Below, one piece after another: positions 15,240-23,317 of a stretch of 64,000 nucleotides of DNA. The translations under genes were made by a program, and so were the position numbers. This DNA is from JAGOPO01 sp035524755 (lineage in GTDB: Bacteria; Patescibacteriota; Minisyncoccia; 2-02-FULL-40-12; GWA2-44-9): positions 1 to 64,000 of the forward strand of contig DATKOD010000003.1 in the NCBI GenBank assembly GCA_035524755.1. Reading direction: 5' to 3'. A model generated the notes under the pieces. The model had not been told where the DNA came from. It did no database searches and saw nothing but the letters and a program-made list of their open reading frames with translations. How positions within the stretch are numbered: the first letter of the stretch is position 1; the number at the start of each line of letters is the position of its first letter.

Positions 15240-16069
15240 CGCGAGAAAATACCGGTGGAGAGCAGGCGGCCGCTCACCTGCTTCAGACAGAGTTGGCCCG
15301 CTTCGATGACACCGGTGCGGTGCTGTATCGCATCTTCGAGCAGATTCCTGATGGCAAGCTCGGAAGTGTTCGTTGCATAGGCGTTGATGATGAGAAAGCG
15401 CGCGGTCGGCGACAGTAACGTGACACAGTCCGCGAGCAGACGGGGCATATGCTCGTTGAATTTCCACACCTTGCCGGTCGGTCCGTGGCCGAACGACGGC
15501 GGATCCATGAGGATGCCTTCATACTGCGCTCCCCGTTTCACTTCTTTCTTCACGAACGCGACCGCATCCTCCAACATCCACCGCACGGATTCAGGTTCCA
15601 AGCCGTTGAGTTCCTGGTTGTCTTTGGCCCAGCCGATGGCGGGACGGGACGCGTCCACATGCGTGACGAACGCGCCGCGCTTGGTCAGCCACATCGTCGC
15701 CGCGCCCGTGTAGGCGAAGAGGTTCAACACGCGCGGCCGCTCGAGTCCTGCCAGCCGGTCCCCCATCAGGGACCAATTCGCGGCCTGCTCAGGGAACACA
15801 CCCGTGTGCTTGAAGTTCATCGGACGGACACGGAGCTTCAGGTCATGGAACTTCATGTCCCAATATTCGGGAAGTTCGCGGCGCATCGTCCACCGGTCAT
15901 CCTCGAAGACGGCATCCGCCTTCTCCCATGCATCCGGTGTCGTTCTCTGCCAGATCGTCTGCGGGTCCGGCCGCGCGAGCGTGTAGGTGCCCCACCTTTC
16001 CAGCCGATAGCCGTCACCGGAGTCCAGCAGCGTGAAGTCGTCGAACCCTTCGTTTCCGATGAGATACAT
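15227..16069 (-). CDS. RlmI-like rRNA (cytosine-C5) methyltransferase
   Basis: This is a class I SAM methyltransferase: VLNLFAYTGAATMWLTKRGA (motif I, about 117-136), VDASRPAIGWAKDN, and ILMDPPSFGHGPTGK (motif IV), as in the RlmI/RlmK group that methylates 23S rRNA. At 280 residues it lacks the N-terminal PUA domain of RlmI, and the start (FDDFTLLDSGDGYRLERWG) is like the short group. It is 4 nt downstream of the M3 peptidase gene and overlaps pyrD, so the three probably form one transcript. Confidence 0.82.
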   Translation of the reverse strand: MYLIGNEGFDDFTLLDSGDGYRLERWGTYTLARPDPQTIWQRTTPDAWEKADAVFEDDRWTMRRELPEYWDMKFHDLKLRVRPMNFKHTGVFPEQAANWSLMGDRLAGLERPRVLNLFAYTGAATMWLTKRGAFVTHVDASRPAIGWAKDNQELNGLEPESVRWMLEDAVAFVKKEVKRGAQYEGILMDPPSFGHGPTGKVWKFNEHMPRLLADCVTLLSPTARFLIINAYATNTSELAIRNLLEDAIQHRTGVIEAGQLCLKQVSGRLLSTGIFSRWTS

Positions 16070-16073
16070 GGCG

Positions 16074-18029
16074 TTATTGTATACCCAATTCTACGAAGAA
16101 TGCCCGCTGTGAAGGATCGCGACCGAGGAAATCGTGCACCAATGCTTTTTCGGGCTTGGATGCGCCTGGTGCGAGGACCGTATCCCGGTAGCGTCTGCCG
16201 ATCGTCGAATCCAGGGGGTTCGAGAAGAATTTTGTGAACAGGTCCGCGGCATATACCTTGCTCCAGAGGTACCCGTAATATCCGGCATCATAATCCGCTA
16301 AATGGGACCACCCGGCGGCGAAGATCGAGTCATCGGGCAGATCGATGTGCTCATGGACGAGTCGCATATCACGGTACATTTGCGCGAGATGGGATGCCTC
16401 GACGGGCGTATCCGTCGGCCGATCGTGCATATCCAAATCATAGAGTGACCGAACCGCCTGTGCGAGGTAGTAGCTCGGCTGGCGGAACTTCCGTGTTGCG
16501 GACAATTTCTCGAACAGGTCATGCGGCAACTGCTTGCCCGTCTGGAAATGTCCTGAGAGCCGGGCGAGCGATCGCTCATCCCACGCCCAATATTCGAATA
16601 TCTGCGAGAGCGCCTCCACGAAATCCAACGGGACACCGAACCCGTTCTGCCGCCGCCACGGACCGCCGGACACGATCGCATGCATGCAGTGACCGAATTC
16701 GTGCAGGAGTGTCTCGACTTCATCATGGCTCAGGAGGCCAGGATTTGATCGGGTCGGATACGGGAAGTTACAGACCAACGCGACGACCGGCCGGCGGTCC
16801 AAGGTCACCGGAAATGCGGCTGCGTGTCCGTACTTCCCTGCGCGCGGATGGAGATCGAGGAAGAAGTGTCCGAGTTCGGCTCCACTGGCCGCATCGGTGA
16901 CGCGGTATGCTGTGACATCAGGATGCCATACCGGAACGTCGGCGGGCGCGAATGTGAGGCCCAGGAGCTCTTGGTACATCGCCAGCATCCCCTCAATGAC
17001 CCGTGCGAGAGGAAAATATTCCTTCAACGCCTCAGAATCGAGTCCGAAGAAATCCTTCTTCATCCGGTGGGTCCAGTACGCGATCTCATGATGTCCGACC
17101 GGTGCGGGTTTCTCCGCATTCGATGAATGGAATTTGTACGCGACCATCGCGGCCAGCTCGCGATGCGCGACCGGTTCGAGTGCGGTCATGATGTGTCCGA
17201 GGAATTCCCGCACGGTACGGGCGTTGCCGGACATCCGCACTTCCTCGGCGAAGTCCGCATGGGTCCGGTAACCGAGCATGCCGGCGATGGTCTGACGCAA
17301 CCGGAGCATGTTCACCAGACGCTCCAGATTCTCCTCGCCGCCCTTCCGGAGGTTCTTCGCTGCAAGTTCCTTACGCGCCTCGTCGTCTTCCGCGAGCTCC
17401 ATGAACGGGAACAGCTCCGGATACTGCAGTGAAACGATGTAGAGGCCTGCGGGAGTGCGCCGAAGGCCCTCGATGTACCGCTCGGGAAGGCCGCCGAGCC
17501 GTTCCCGCGGCAGTTCGATGTGATCGTCCCAATCGTTGATCGACTTCTCGAACTCGTTCTCCAGCCGCTTGAGCTCGCTGGTGCGCGCCTTGAGGTCGGC
17601 GAATGAAGCGTCATCCAGTCCGAATCCCATCCGACGCATATCGCGGAGCATGTCGTCGGCGAGTTTCAGATCGGGTCCCGACATTCGTTCATGTTCACCG
17701 GTTTTCAGCCACTCTTGCATCGCGTTCCACAGGTCACGGTCATATTCCATACCGACGAGTTCGGCATTAAGATGATCAACGGTGCTCTGCGCGATATCGC
17801 GGATATGCCCGTCAGTGTGTACGTTCACGATGACGTCCAGGATCTGAAGGAGATCGGAAACGTCATCGGATGACCGCTCCAGCGCCGCGACGGTGTTCTC
17901 GAACGTCCGCTGGCCCGCAGCGACAGCCTTCACCGCCTCAAGTGCGATGCGTTTGGCGGAAAGAGCCGCTTCTGCAGCGGTTCTGATGTCCTTCTCTTCC
18001 CAGGTGACCCAAGAGAAATCCGATGCCAT
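16074..18029 (-). CDS. M3 family oligopeptidase
   Basis: This 651-residue metallopeptidase of the thimet oligopeptidase/oligopeptidase A type degrades peptides in the cytoplasm. The zinc motif HEFGH sits in ETLLHEFGHCMHAIVSGG (about residue 440), with the family sequence ASHLAQMYRDMRL and PSYYLAQAVRSLYD downstream. No signal peptide is present. The ATG at 18029 lies 6 nt after TAGCAT, so the mRNA is probably leaderless. It leads a unit with the methyltransferase and pyrD. Confidence 0.92.
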   Translation of the reverse strand: MASDFSWVTWEEKDIRTAAEAALSAKRIALEAVKAVAAGQRTFENTVAALERSSDDVSDLLQILDVIVNVHTDGHIRDIAQSTVDHLNAELVGMEYDRDLWNAMQEWLKTGEHERMSGPDLKLADDMLRDMRRMGFGLDDASFADLKARTSELKRLENEFEKSINDWDDHIELPRERLGGLPERYIEGLRRTPAGLYIVSLQYPELFPFMELAEDDEARKELAAKNLRKGGEENLERLVNMLRLRQTIAGMLGYRTHADFAEEVRMSGNARTVREFLGHIMTALEPVAHRELAAMVAYKFHSSNAEKPAPVGHHEIAYWTHRMKKDFFGLDSEALKEYFPLARVIEGMLAMYQELLGLTFAPADVPVWHPDVTAYRVTDAASGAELGHFFLDLHPRAGKYGHAAAFPVTLDRRPVVALVCNFPYPTRSNPGLLSHDEVETLLHEFGHCMHAIVSGGPWRRQNGFGVPLDFVEALSQIFEYWAWDERSLARLSGHFQTGKQLPHDLFEKLSATRKFRQPSYYLAQAVRSLYDLDMHDRPTDTPVEASHLAQMYRDMRLVHEHIDLPDDSIFAAGWSHLADYDAGYYGYLWSKVYAADLFTKFFSNPLDSTIGRRYRDTVLAPGASKPEKALVHDFLGRDPSQRAFFVELGIQ

Positions 18030-18035
18030 CGCACT

Positions 18036-18044
18036 ATGCTAACA
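18036..18044 (-). promoter_or_regulatory. extended -10 of the M3 peptidase gene
   Basis: TGT-TAGCAT on the minus strand ends 6 nt before the ATG at 18029, making that ATG the predicted +1. No convincing -35 was seen. Confidence 0.55.
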
Positions 18045-18081
18045 TTTTGCCCAGACGTTGAAAATATGCTAAAATATGGCC

Positions 18082-18153
18082 GCCCCTGTAGTTCAATGGA
18101 TAGAACTCCAGACTTCTAAGCTGGGTATCGAGGTCCGATTCCTCGCGGGGGCA
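18082..18153 (+). tRNA. tRNA-Arg (TCT)
   Basis: Acceptor GCCCCTG pairs with CGGGGGC (one G-T). The anticodon arm is CCAGA-CTTCTAA-GCTGG, anticodon TCT. The T stem CGAGG/CCTCG is intact, but the loop TCCGATT has C where U55 is expected. CCA is not encoded. First of three tandem tRNAs. Confidence 0.92.
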
Positions 18154-18170
18154 CCGATTGAGAATTCAGG

Positions 18171-18241
18171 CGGGCCGTCGTATACCGGTAGTACACGTGC
18201 TTTGGGTGCACGGTGACTGGGTTCGATTCCCAGCGGCCCGA
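18171..18241 (+). tRNA. tRNA-Pro (TGG)
   Basis: Acceptor CGGGCCG pairs fully with CGGCCCG. The anticodon arm is CGTGC-TTTGGGT-GCACG, anticodon TGG, and the T arm CTGGG-TTCGATT-CCCAG is canonical. CCA is not encoded. Confidence 0.95.
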
Positions 18242-18252
18242 CAGTCGAAAAC

Positions 18253-18323
18253 GCGGGATTGGTATAACGGTATTACGTCACCCTTCCAAGGTGAAGACAG
18301 GGGTTCAATTCCCCTATCCCGCT
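18253..18323 (+). tRNA. tRNA-Gly (TCC)
   Basis: Acceptor GCGGGAT pairs with ATCCCGC. The anticodon arm is TCACC-CTTCCAA-GGTGA, anticodon TCC, and the T arm is AGGGG-TTCAATT-CCCCT. CCA is not encoded. A terminator follows within 10 nt. Confidence 0.95.
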
Positions 18324-18331
18324 CCGACGAC

Positions 18332-18361
18332 AGAAAACCCCGCAATATTGCGGGGTTTTCT
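18332..18361. terminator. bidirectional terminator between the tRNA cluster and HU
   Basis: A perfect 30-bp palindrome holds a GC core (CCCCGC/GCGGGG) flanked by AAAA and TTTT. It can end the tRNA transcript rightward and the HU transcript leftward. Confidence 0.92.
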
Positions 18362-18385
18362 GTTTGGCTCTAGAACCAATACGGA

Positions 18386-18670
18386 CTACTTGTTCATCAC
18401 GGCTTCCTTCATCACCTTCGAGGGCGTGAAGCGAAGCTTCTTGGATGCCGGGATCTGGATCGTTTCTCCGGTGCGGGGGTTGCGGCCTTCCCGCGCTTTG
18501 CGGTCGGCGACCTTGAAAATCCCCATTCCGGTGATGTTGATCTTCTCGCCCTTCTTGAGCAAGCCGGTCATCATCTCCACGAAAGACTCCAGCCACATGG
18601 CGGCGTCCTTCTTCGATGCGCCGGTCTTATCGGCGAGCATCTGGATCAGCTGAGTTTTCTTTACGGTCAT
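18386..18670 (-). CDS. hup: HU-family DNA-binding protein
   Basis: This 94-residue histone-like protein has KKTQLIQMLADKTGASKKDA at the start, GMGIFKVADRKAREGRNPRTGE (the beta-ribbon arm) and PASKKLRFTPSKVMKEAV at the end. It bends and packs DNA. A three-codon ORF (ATG AAC CAA TGA, 18678-18667) lies between the G-rich ribosome-binding site and the HU start, its stop overlapping the HU ATG. It is monocistronic, with a palindrome over its promoter. Confidence 0.93.
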   Translation of the reverse strand: MTVKKTQLIQMLADKTGASKKDAAMWLESFVEMMTGLLKKGEKINITGMGIFKVADRKAREGRNPRTGETIQIPASKKLRFTPSKVMKEAVMNK

Positions 18671-18693
18671 TGGTTCATCGCACCCCCTTTCCT

Positions 18694-18722
18694 ATGATAT
18701 CCGCATGAATCCTAGGGTTCAT
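18694..18722 (-). promoter_or_regulatory. HU promoter with an overlapping palindrome
   Basis: On the minus strand TATCAT (18699-18694) is a -10 box and ATGAAC (18722-18717), 17 nt upstream, a weak -35. An 18-nt palindrome with one mismatched pair (ATGAAT-CCTAGG-GTTCAT, 18705-18722) covers the -35 and spacer, a good place for a repressor. The predicted +1 (18687) is at the ribosome-binding site. Nothing else is seen in 18723-18790 beyond a short GC hairpin (CCGCA/TGCGG). Confidence 0.55.
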
Positions 18723-18790
18723 GACGGGCTATGCGCAAGTATCCGCATAATCTGCGGGTTTTGCAATAGGGGTGTGGAAAACTCTAGGAA

Positions 18791-20308
18791 TTACCTAGCG
18801 TATTCGACAGCGCGGGTCTCGCGGATGACGTTGACCCTGATTTCTCCGGGATATTGCATCTCAACCTCGATCTTCTTGGCGATATCGCGCGCAAGCTGCA
18901 ATGCGGCCAGGTCATCGATGCGATTGGGTGTCACAAAAACCCTTACTTCACGCCCCGCCTGGAGGGCGTATGACTTCTCGACGCCGTCGAACGAGTTCGC
19001 GACCCGTTCCAGGTCTTCCAGACGCTTCAGGTAGATCTCGACACTGTCTCGGCGGGCACCCGGCCGGGCGCCGGAGATTGCGTCTGCGGCCTGTACGATA
19101 CGGGATTCCAGCGAGGCGTACGGATACTCCTCGTGGTGGGCCTCCATCGCCTTGATGACCTTGTCGTCCATGCCGAATTTGGCCAATATCTTGCGGCCGA
19201 TCTCCACATGGGTCCCCTGGACCTCGTGGTCCACCGCCTTGCCGATGTCATGGAACAGGGCACCCTTCTTGGCGACCATGACGTCCGCACCCAGTTCGGC
19301 GGCGAGCATGCCGGCGACATGCGCCATTTCGACGGAGTGCACAAGCACGTTCTGGCCGAAGCTGGTGCGGAACGCGAGCCGGCCGAGCAGGTAGACCAAC
19401 TTCGGGTCCACCATGCCGGCACCGCACTCGATGAGCGCCGCCTCCCCGGCCTGACGGATCTTGTCGTTGATCTCCAGGCGTGCCTTCTCTACCGTTTCCT
19501 CGATCTTGGTCGGGTGGATGCGGCCGTCGGCGATAAGCTTGTCCAGCGCGATTTTGGCGATTTGCCGACGCACAGGGTCGAATCCGGATACCACCATGGT
19601 GTTCGGCGTGTCGTCGATGATGATGTCCACACCGGTGAGCCGCTCCAGTGTTTTGATGTTGCGGCCCTCTTTACCGATGATCTTTCCCTTCAGTTCATCG
19701 GATGGCAGGGTGATGACCGTCGTCGTGGCATCGGCGATATGCGAACCCGCATAGCGCTGGATCGCCAGGGTGAGGATTTCGCGTGCTTTGTTCTCCAATT
19801 TTTCCCGGTTGTCGCCGTCCAGGCGCTGAAGTTGGTGGTACAAGTCCTCGGCATATTCTTCCTGCACCTTCTTCATCATGTGATCCTTGGCGACATCGCG
19901 GGACAGTCCGGAGACACGCTCCAGCTCTGTCAGTTCCTTCTTGCGAACCTCTTCGAGGTCGGTTTTCAGAACCGCGGCCTCTTCCATTTTCTTCCTCAGG
20001 GTATCTTTCTCGTGGACGAGCTCACGGCTCCGCTCCTCGAGATCGGACTCCTTCTTCGTCAGAAGGATTTCGATGCGGTCCTGCTGTTTCCGGCGATCGG
20101 CTTCTTCACGTTTTGCGTCATCGAGGACCTTCAGCGCCTTGTTATTCGCCTCCAAGAGGACCTCCTGGGCTTTAGCCTTCGAATCATTGAGCACTTCCTC
20201 CGCCCGTCGTTCTGCCTGGGCGACTTTACGGCCTGCGAGATACTTGCGAACGAAGAATCCGACGATGAATCCCAACACGACTGCCGGGATGGACAGTGTC
20301 AGCGACAT
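18791..20308 (-). CDS. rny: ribonuclease Y
   Basis: RNase Y is a membrane-bound endonuclease that starts mRNA decay. The 505 residues show an N-terminal helix (VVLGFIVGFFVRKYLAG), a long charged coiled coil (about 25-190), a KH domain (GKIIGKEGRNIKTLERLTGV) and an HD domain (FHDIGKAVDHE, then EAHHEEYPYAS). Length is normal. The ATG at 20308 lies about 5 nt past a TACAAC box, so the leader, if any, is minimal. Confidence 0.95.
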   Translation of the reverse strand: MSLTLSIPAVVLGFIVGFFVRKYLAGRKVAQAERRAEEVLNDSKAKAQEVLLEANNKALKVLDDAKREEADRRKQQDRIEILLTKKESDLEERSRELVHEKDTLRKKMEEAAVLKTDLEEVRKKELTELERVSGLSRDVAKDHMMKKVQEEYAEDLYHQLQRLDGDNREKLENKAREILTLAIQRYAGSHIADATTTVITLPSDELKGKIIGKEGRNIKTLERLTGVDIIIDDTPNTMVVSGFDPVRRQIAKIALDKLIADGRIHPTKIEETVEKARLEINDKIRQAGEAALIECGAGMVDPKLVYLLGRLAFRTSFGQNVLVHSVEMAHVAGMLAAELGADVMVAKKGALFHDIGKAVDHEVQGTHVEIGRKILAKFGMDDKVIKAMEAHHEEYPYASLESRIVQAADAISGARPGARRDSVEIYLKRLEDLERVANSFDGVEKSYALQAGREVRVFVTPNRIDDLAALQLARDIAKKIEVEMQYPGEIRVNVIRETRAVEYAR

Positions 20309-20328
20309 GAATAGTTGTAGGCATCAGG

Positions 20329-20363
20329 ATGATGCACATGGTTACGGAAATATGGTGCATCAT
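20329..20363. repeat. inverted repeat between mnmA and rny
   Basis: ATGATGCAC (20329-20337) and GTGCATCAT (20355-20363) are perfect 9-bp arms around a 17-nt loop. The right arm overlaps the last codon of mnmA. There is no T run, so it is more likely an mRNA hairpin or protein site than a terminator. Confidence 0.6.
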
Positions 20364-21388
20364 ACCACGATACCACCGCCGATGCAACGACTGCCGCGGT
20401 AGACGACCGCGGACTGACCGGGCGTCAGCGCCCGCACCGGTTTAGTGAACCTGATGACGGATCCACGGACGGTCGCCGGCACCAGAGGTGCACGGTACCG
20501 CGCACGGACGTGGACGCGGTCCGTCGCATTCGGCCGCGGACCGAACCAATGCGCGTCACGGATGACCGCTCGCGTCCCGTACAAATCGCGCTCTGTACCG
20601 ACGACGATGATGTTGCGCTTCACGTCCCGTGAGACGACGAAGTACGGACCCCCGCCGTCCCGTATATTGAGACCGTGCCGCTGGCCGATGGTGTAGTATG
20701 CCGCCCCGTCATGCGTGCCGAGGATGCGTCCGTCGCGGTGCAGGATGGTGCCCTGACGCGGAGGGATGCGGCTCGTCAGGAACGCCTTCACATCCATATC
20801 ACCGACGAAGCATACGCCCTGGGAATCGGGTTTCTCAGCGACGGAGAGGCCGGCATGCCGGGCCATGGCGCGCACCTGTGGCTTGGTGAGATCACCGATG
20901 GGGAACAGTGTCCGCCTGAGGACATCCGTCGGAACCGCCCACAAGAAGTACGTCTGGTCCTTGTTCGTATCCTTCGCGATTGCGAGACCGCCGCCACGGA
21001 TGCGTGCGTAGTGTCCGGTCGCGATGAGGTCGGCACCCTCCTTGAATGCACGCGCGGCGAACAGACCGAACTTGATATGCCGGTTGCATTCCACATCGGG
21101 ATTGGGCGTCAGCCCCGCACGATACCCGGCCACCATCGGCCGTGCGACGAGCGTACCGTACTGACGCGAGAAATCCCACGTCTTCAGGGGGATGCCGATT
21201 CGTGCAGCGACACGGAGCGCATCTTCGCGGTCCCGTTGCCACAGGCATCCCATGCCGGGCGGCTGCCACGGCTTCATGAACACGCCGGTGACATCGTAGC
21301 CCCGTCCGACGAGGAGGTGCGCCGCGACCGCGGAGTCCACCCCTCCGCTCATCGCGACGAATACCTTCTTAGAGACTTGACGCTTCAT
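20360..21388 (-). CDS. mnmA: tRNA-specific 2-thiouridylase MnmA
   Basis: MnmA thiolates U34 of Lys, Glu and Gln tRNAs. The 342-residue protein has the PP-loop VFVAMSGGVDSAVAAHLL (9-26), NPDVECNRHIKFG with the first catalytic Cys, ATGHYARI, and SQGVCFVGD with the second. A TAGTAT box ends 9 nt before the ATG. It is divergent from the HAD gene with only 33 nt between starts. Confidence 0.95.
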   Translation of the reverse strand: MKRQVSKKVFVAMSGGVDSAVAAHLLVGRGYDVTGVFMKPWQPPGMGCLWQRDREDALRVAARIGIPLKTWDFSRQYGTLVARPMVAGYRAGLTPNPDVECNRHIKFGLFAARAFKEGADLIATGHYARIRGGGLAIAKDTNKDQTYFLWAVPTDVLRRTLFPIGDLTKPQVRAMARHAGLSVAEKPDSQGVCFVGDMDVKAFLTSRIPPRQGTILHRDGRILGTHDGAAYYTIGQRHGLNIRDGGGPYFVVSRDVKRNIIVVGTERDLYGTRAVIRDAHWFGPRPNATDRVHVRARYRAPLVPATVRGSVIRFTKPVRALTPGQSAVVYRGSRCIGGGIVV

Positions 21389-21421
21389 AGGAAGAAGATA
21401 CTATGCCATACACCGACTGAA

Positions 21422-22201
21422 ATGGCAAAACGCGTCCGCCTTGCGATATTCGACATCGACGGGACCATCTTCCGGTCTTCGCTCATCATCGAACTCTTCA
21501 ATGAGTTGGTCCGCCGTGGGGTGTTCCCGGAACGCGCCCGGCGAGAAGTCGAGCGTGACTATGTCAACTGGCTCAACCGCAAGGGCCACTACAATGACTA
21601 CATCATGCGGGTCGTACGCGTGTTCTACCGCGAGATCGCGGGATGTTCGGTCCGACGCGTCGCTCCCGCTGTGCGGGCGGTCGTCGCATGGCAAAAAGAC
21701 CGCGTGCACCGCTACCCGAGATTCCTCATCACCGACCTGAAACGCCGCGGGTACTTCATCCTGGTCATCTCGAACTCGCCGGAACCGATGGTCAGACAAT
21801 TCGCGCGCGCGATGGGCTTCCACGATGCCATCGGCTACGCGCTCGAAACCGACCACGGCATCTATACCGGCAGGAGCATCCTCGGCGGACGGACGGTCCC
21901 GGGAGCATCGTGGATGGATAAGGTCACCGAATTGCGCCGCTACATCGAACTGAACGCGATGGATGTCGACCTGCACAATTCCGTCATGATCGGCGACTCC
22001 GAGGGAGACCTGCCGCTGTTGTCGTTCGTCGGACACCCCATCGCCTTCAATCCGTCATTGCCGTTGGCACGCATCGCCCGGCGGCGCGGTTGGCGGATCA
22101 TCGTGGAGCGCAAAGATGCCATCTACGACATCAGGGACGCACGGTTCATTCCCGTCCCCGGCCGAAAGCCGCGTGTTCCCTACGGCAACAAGAGACGGTA
22201 G
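21422..22201 (+). CDS. HAD-superfamily hydrolase, SerB-like
   Basis: This 259-residue phosphatase has DIDGT (motif I, about 11-15), ISNSPEP (motif II) and GDSEGDLPLL (motif IV), in the order of the HAD-IB/phosphoserine-phosphatase branch, with a helical cap between. The substrate is unknown. Translation from the ATG at 21422 gives MAKRVRLAIFDIDGT; the longer open frame upstream runs antisense through mnmA. DedA and DUF167 genes follow closely, likely as one operon. Confidence 0.85.
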   Translation: MAKRVRLAIFDIDGTIFRSSLIIELFNELVRRGVFPERARREVERDYVNWLNRKGHYNDYIMRVVRVFYREIAGCSVRRVAPAVRAVVAWQKDRVHRYPRFLITDLKRRGYFILVISNSPEPMVRQFARAMGFHDAIGYALETDHGIYTGRSILGGRTVPGASWMDKVTELRRYIELNAMDVDLHNSVMIGDSEGDLPLLSFVGHPIAFNPSLPLARIARRRGWRIIVERKDAIYDIRDARFIPVPGRKPRVPYGNKRR

Positions 22202-22209
22202 AATACGGC

Positions 22210-22815
22210 ATGGCGCATCTGAGCGTATTCTTCAATCCGACCGCGCTCATCCAAACGGTTGGGTACGTCGGCATCGCGGCCGTCATCTTCACCGAATCCG
22301 GCCTCCTCATCGGTATCGTGCTTCCGGGAGATTCCGTCCTGTTCACGGCGGGTTTTCTGGCGTCGCAAGGATTGCTCAGCATCATCCCGCTCCTCATCAT
22401 CTCGTTCACGATGGCCGCGCTGGGCGACAACGTCGGATACTGGCTCGGCAAGCGATTCGGCCCTTCGGTCTTCAAGCGGAAGGATTCGATTTTCCTGAAT
22501 CCCGGGAACATCACACGGGCCGAAGCGTTCTATGAAGAGCACGGCACGAAAACCATCGTCCTCGCGCGGTTCATCCCGGTCATCCGTACATTGGCACCGC
22601 TCCTTGCGGGCGTCGGTTCCATGCATTGGCGCACGTTCATGACCTATAACCTGCTCGGGGCGTTCATCTGGGGCATCGGCGTCACGTTCACCGGCTACTG
22701 GCTCGGTGCGGTGATACCCGGCATCGACCGGTATATCATTCCCATCGTCCTGCTGATCATCTTCTCATCGGTCATTCCGCCGGCGTACAACTACTACCGT
22801 CAGCACCGCCGATGA
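22210..22815 (+). CDS. DedA-family membrane protein
   Basis: The 201-residue protein has the DedA pattern: VIFTESGLLIGIVLPGDSVL (re-entrant region), GDNVGYWLGKRFG, and VLARFIPVIRTLAPLLAGVG (the conserved FxRFxPxxRT motif), with about five membrane segments. DedA proteins are lipid flippases or transporters that support envelope integrity. It lies 8 nt after the HAD gene and its stop overlaps the next ATG as ATGA. Confidence 0.93.
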   Translation: MAHLSVFFNPTALIQTVGYVGIAAVIFTESGLLIGIVLPGDSVLFTAGFLASQGLLSIIPLLIISFTMAALGDNVGYWLGKRFGPSVFKRKDSIFLNPGNITRAEAFYEEHGTKTIVLARFIPVIRTLAPLLAGVGSMHWRTFMTYNLLGAFIWGIGVTFTGYWLGAVIPGIDRYIIPIVLLIIFSSVIPPAYNYYRQHRR

Positions 22816-23033
22816 AGCGTGTCACTGTGCGTGTCCATCCCGGCGCACGGCATGCGTCCGTCGAACGGACCTCGCCTGACGAGTTCGCGATCGCCGTGCG
22901 TGAACCGGCGGAACGCGGCCGCGCGACGGACGCGGCGCGTCGTGCACTCGCAGAGCATCTCGGCATCGCGCCGTCGCGCCTTTCGCTCATCATGGGGCAC
23001 GCGTCGCGCGTGAAAGTTTTTTTGGTCCGATGA
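22812..23033 (+). CDS. DUF167 (YggU-like) protein
   Basis: The 73-residue protein matches DUF167: VRVHPGARHASVERTS, then EPAERGRATDAARRALAEHLGI and SRLSLIMGHASRVKVFLV. It is a small conserved protein without an agreed function. Its ATG overlaps the dedA stop by 4 nt. It ends the HAD-DedA operon. Confidence 0.9.
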   Translation: MKRVTVRVHPGARHASVERTSPDEFAIAVREPAERGRATDAARRALAEHLGIAPSRLSLIMGHASRVKVFLVR

Positions 23034-23059
23034 TTTCGTGAGTTATCCACTGTTTTTTC

Positions 23060-23088
23060 TTGGTATCGACCTCCGCGGTCTCTATAAT
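23060..23088 (+). promoter_or_regulatory. promoter of the structured-leader transcript
   Basis: TTGGTA (23060-23065), a 17-nt spacer and a perfect TATAAT (23083-23088). The predicted +1 is 23095, about 100 nt before the first micro-ORF. Confidence 0.85.
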
Positions 23089-23118
23089 GGATGTAGTTAG
23101 TTATTTCCACGGTATCTG

Positions 23119-23169
23119 TGACGGCAGTGAATGGTCCGGCCGCAAGGCCCACCCATTGGTCGGCCGTCA
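23119..23169 (+). ncRNA. structured 5' leader element
   Basis: Three nested helices stack here: TGACGGC with GCCGTCA (23119-23125/23163-23169), AATGG with CCATT (23130-23134/23153-23157), and GGCC-GCAA-GGCC (23138-23149) capped by a GNRA tetraloop. The element lies between the promoter and the ribosome-binding site of two micro-ORFs, so it may be a regulatory leader, or the 252-nt transcript may itself be a small RNA. Confidence 0.6.
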
Positions 23170-23195
23170 TTGAAACAACCATAAGGAGGGATGCG

Positions 23196-23249
23196 ATGCA
23201 CGCTGTATGCGCCGCGGCGCCTGCAAGGTGGATCGCTACCAACCCGTAA
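23196..23249 (+). CDS. 17-aa micro-ORF (leader peptide?)
   Basis: The product MHAVCAAAPARWIATNP follows a perfect AAGGAGG (23183-23189) at 6-nt spacing. Its stop overlaps the next ATG as TAATG, so it could carry ribosomes to the Lys-rich ORF. An earlier ATG at 23191 is too close to the ribosome-binding site and its frame runs through the terminator. No homologue is known to me. Confidence 0.45.
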   Translation: MHAVCAAAPARWIATNP

Positions 23250-23302
23250 TGGCAAAGAAGAGAAAGGCCAAGAAGGCCGCCGCAAAGAAGAAGAAGAGGT
23301 AA
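23249..23302 (+). CDS. 17-aa Lys/Arg/Ala-only peptide
   Basis: The product MAKKRKAKKAAAKKKKR holds only Lys, Arg and Ala after Met. It lacks its own ribosome-binding site but its ATG shares a base with the previous stop (TAATG). Such a strongly basic peptide would bind nucleic acid. A terminator follows 15 nt after the stop, so the promoter, leader, two ORFs and terminator form a closed unit. Confidence 0.5.
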   Translation: MAKKRKAKKAAAKKKKR

Positions 23303-23317
23303 TCTCGTCTTCACTCG

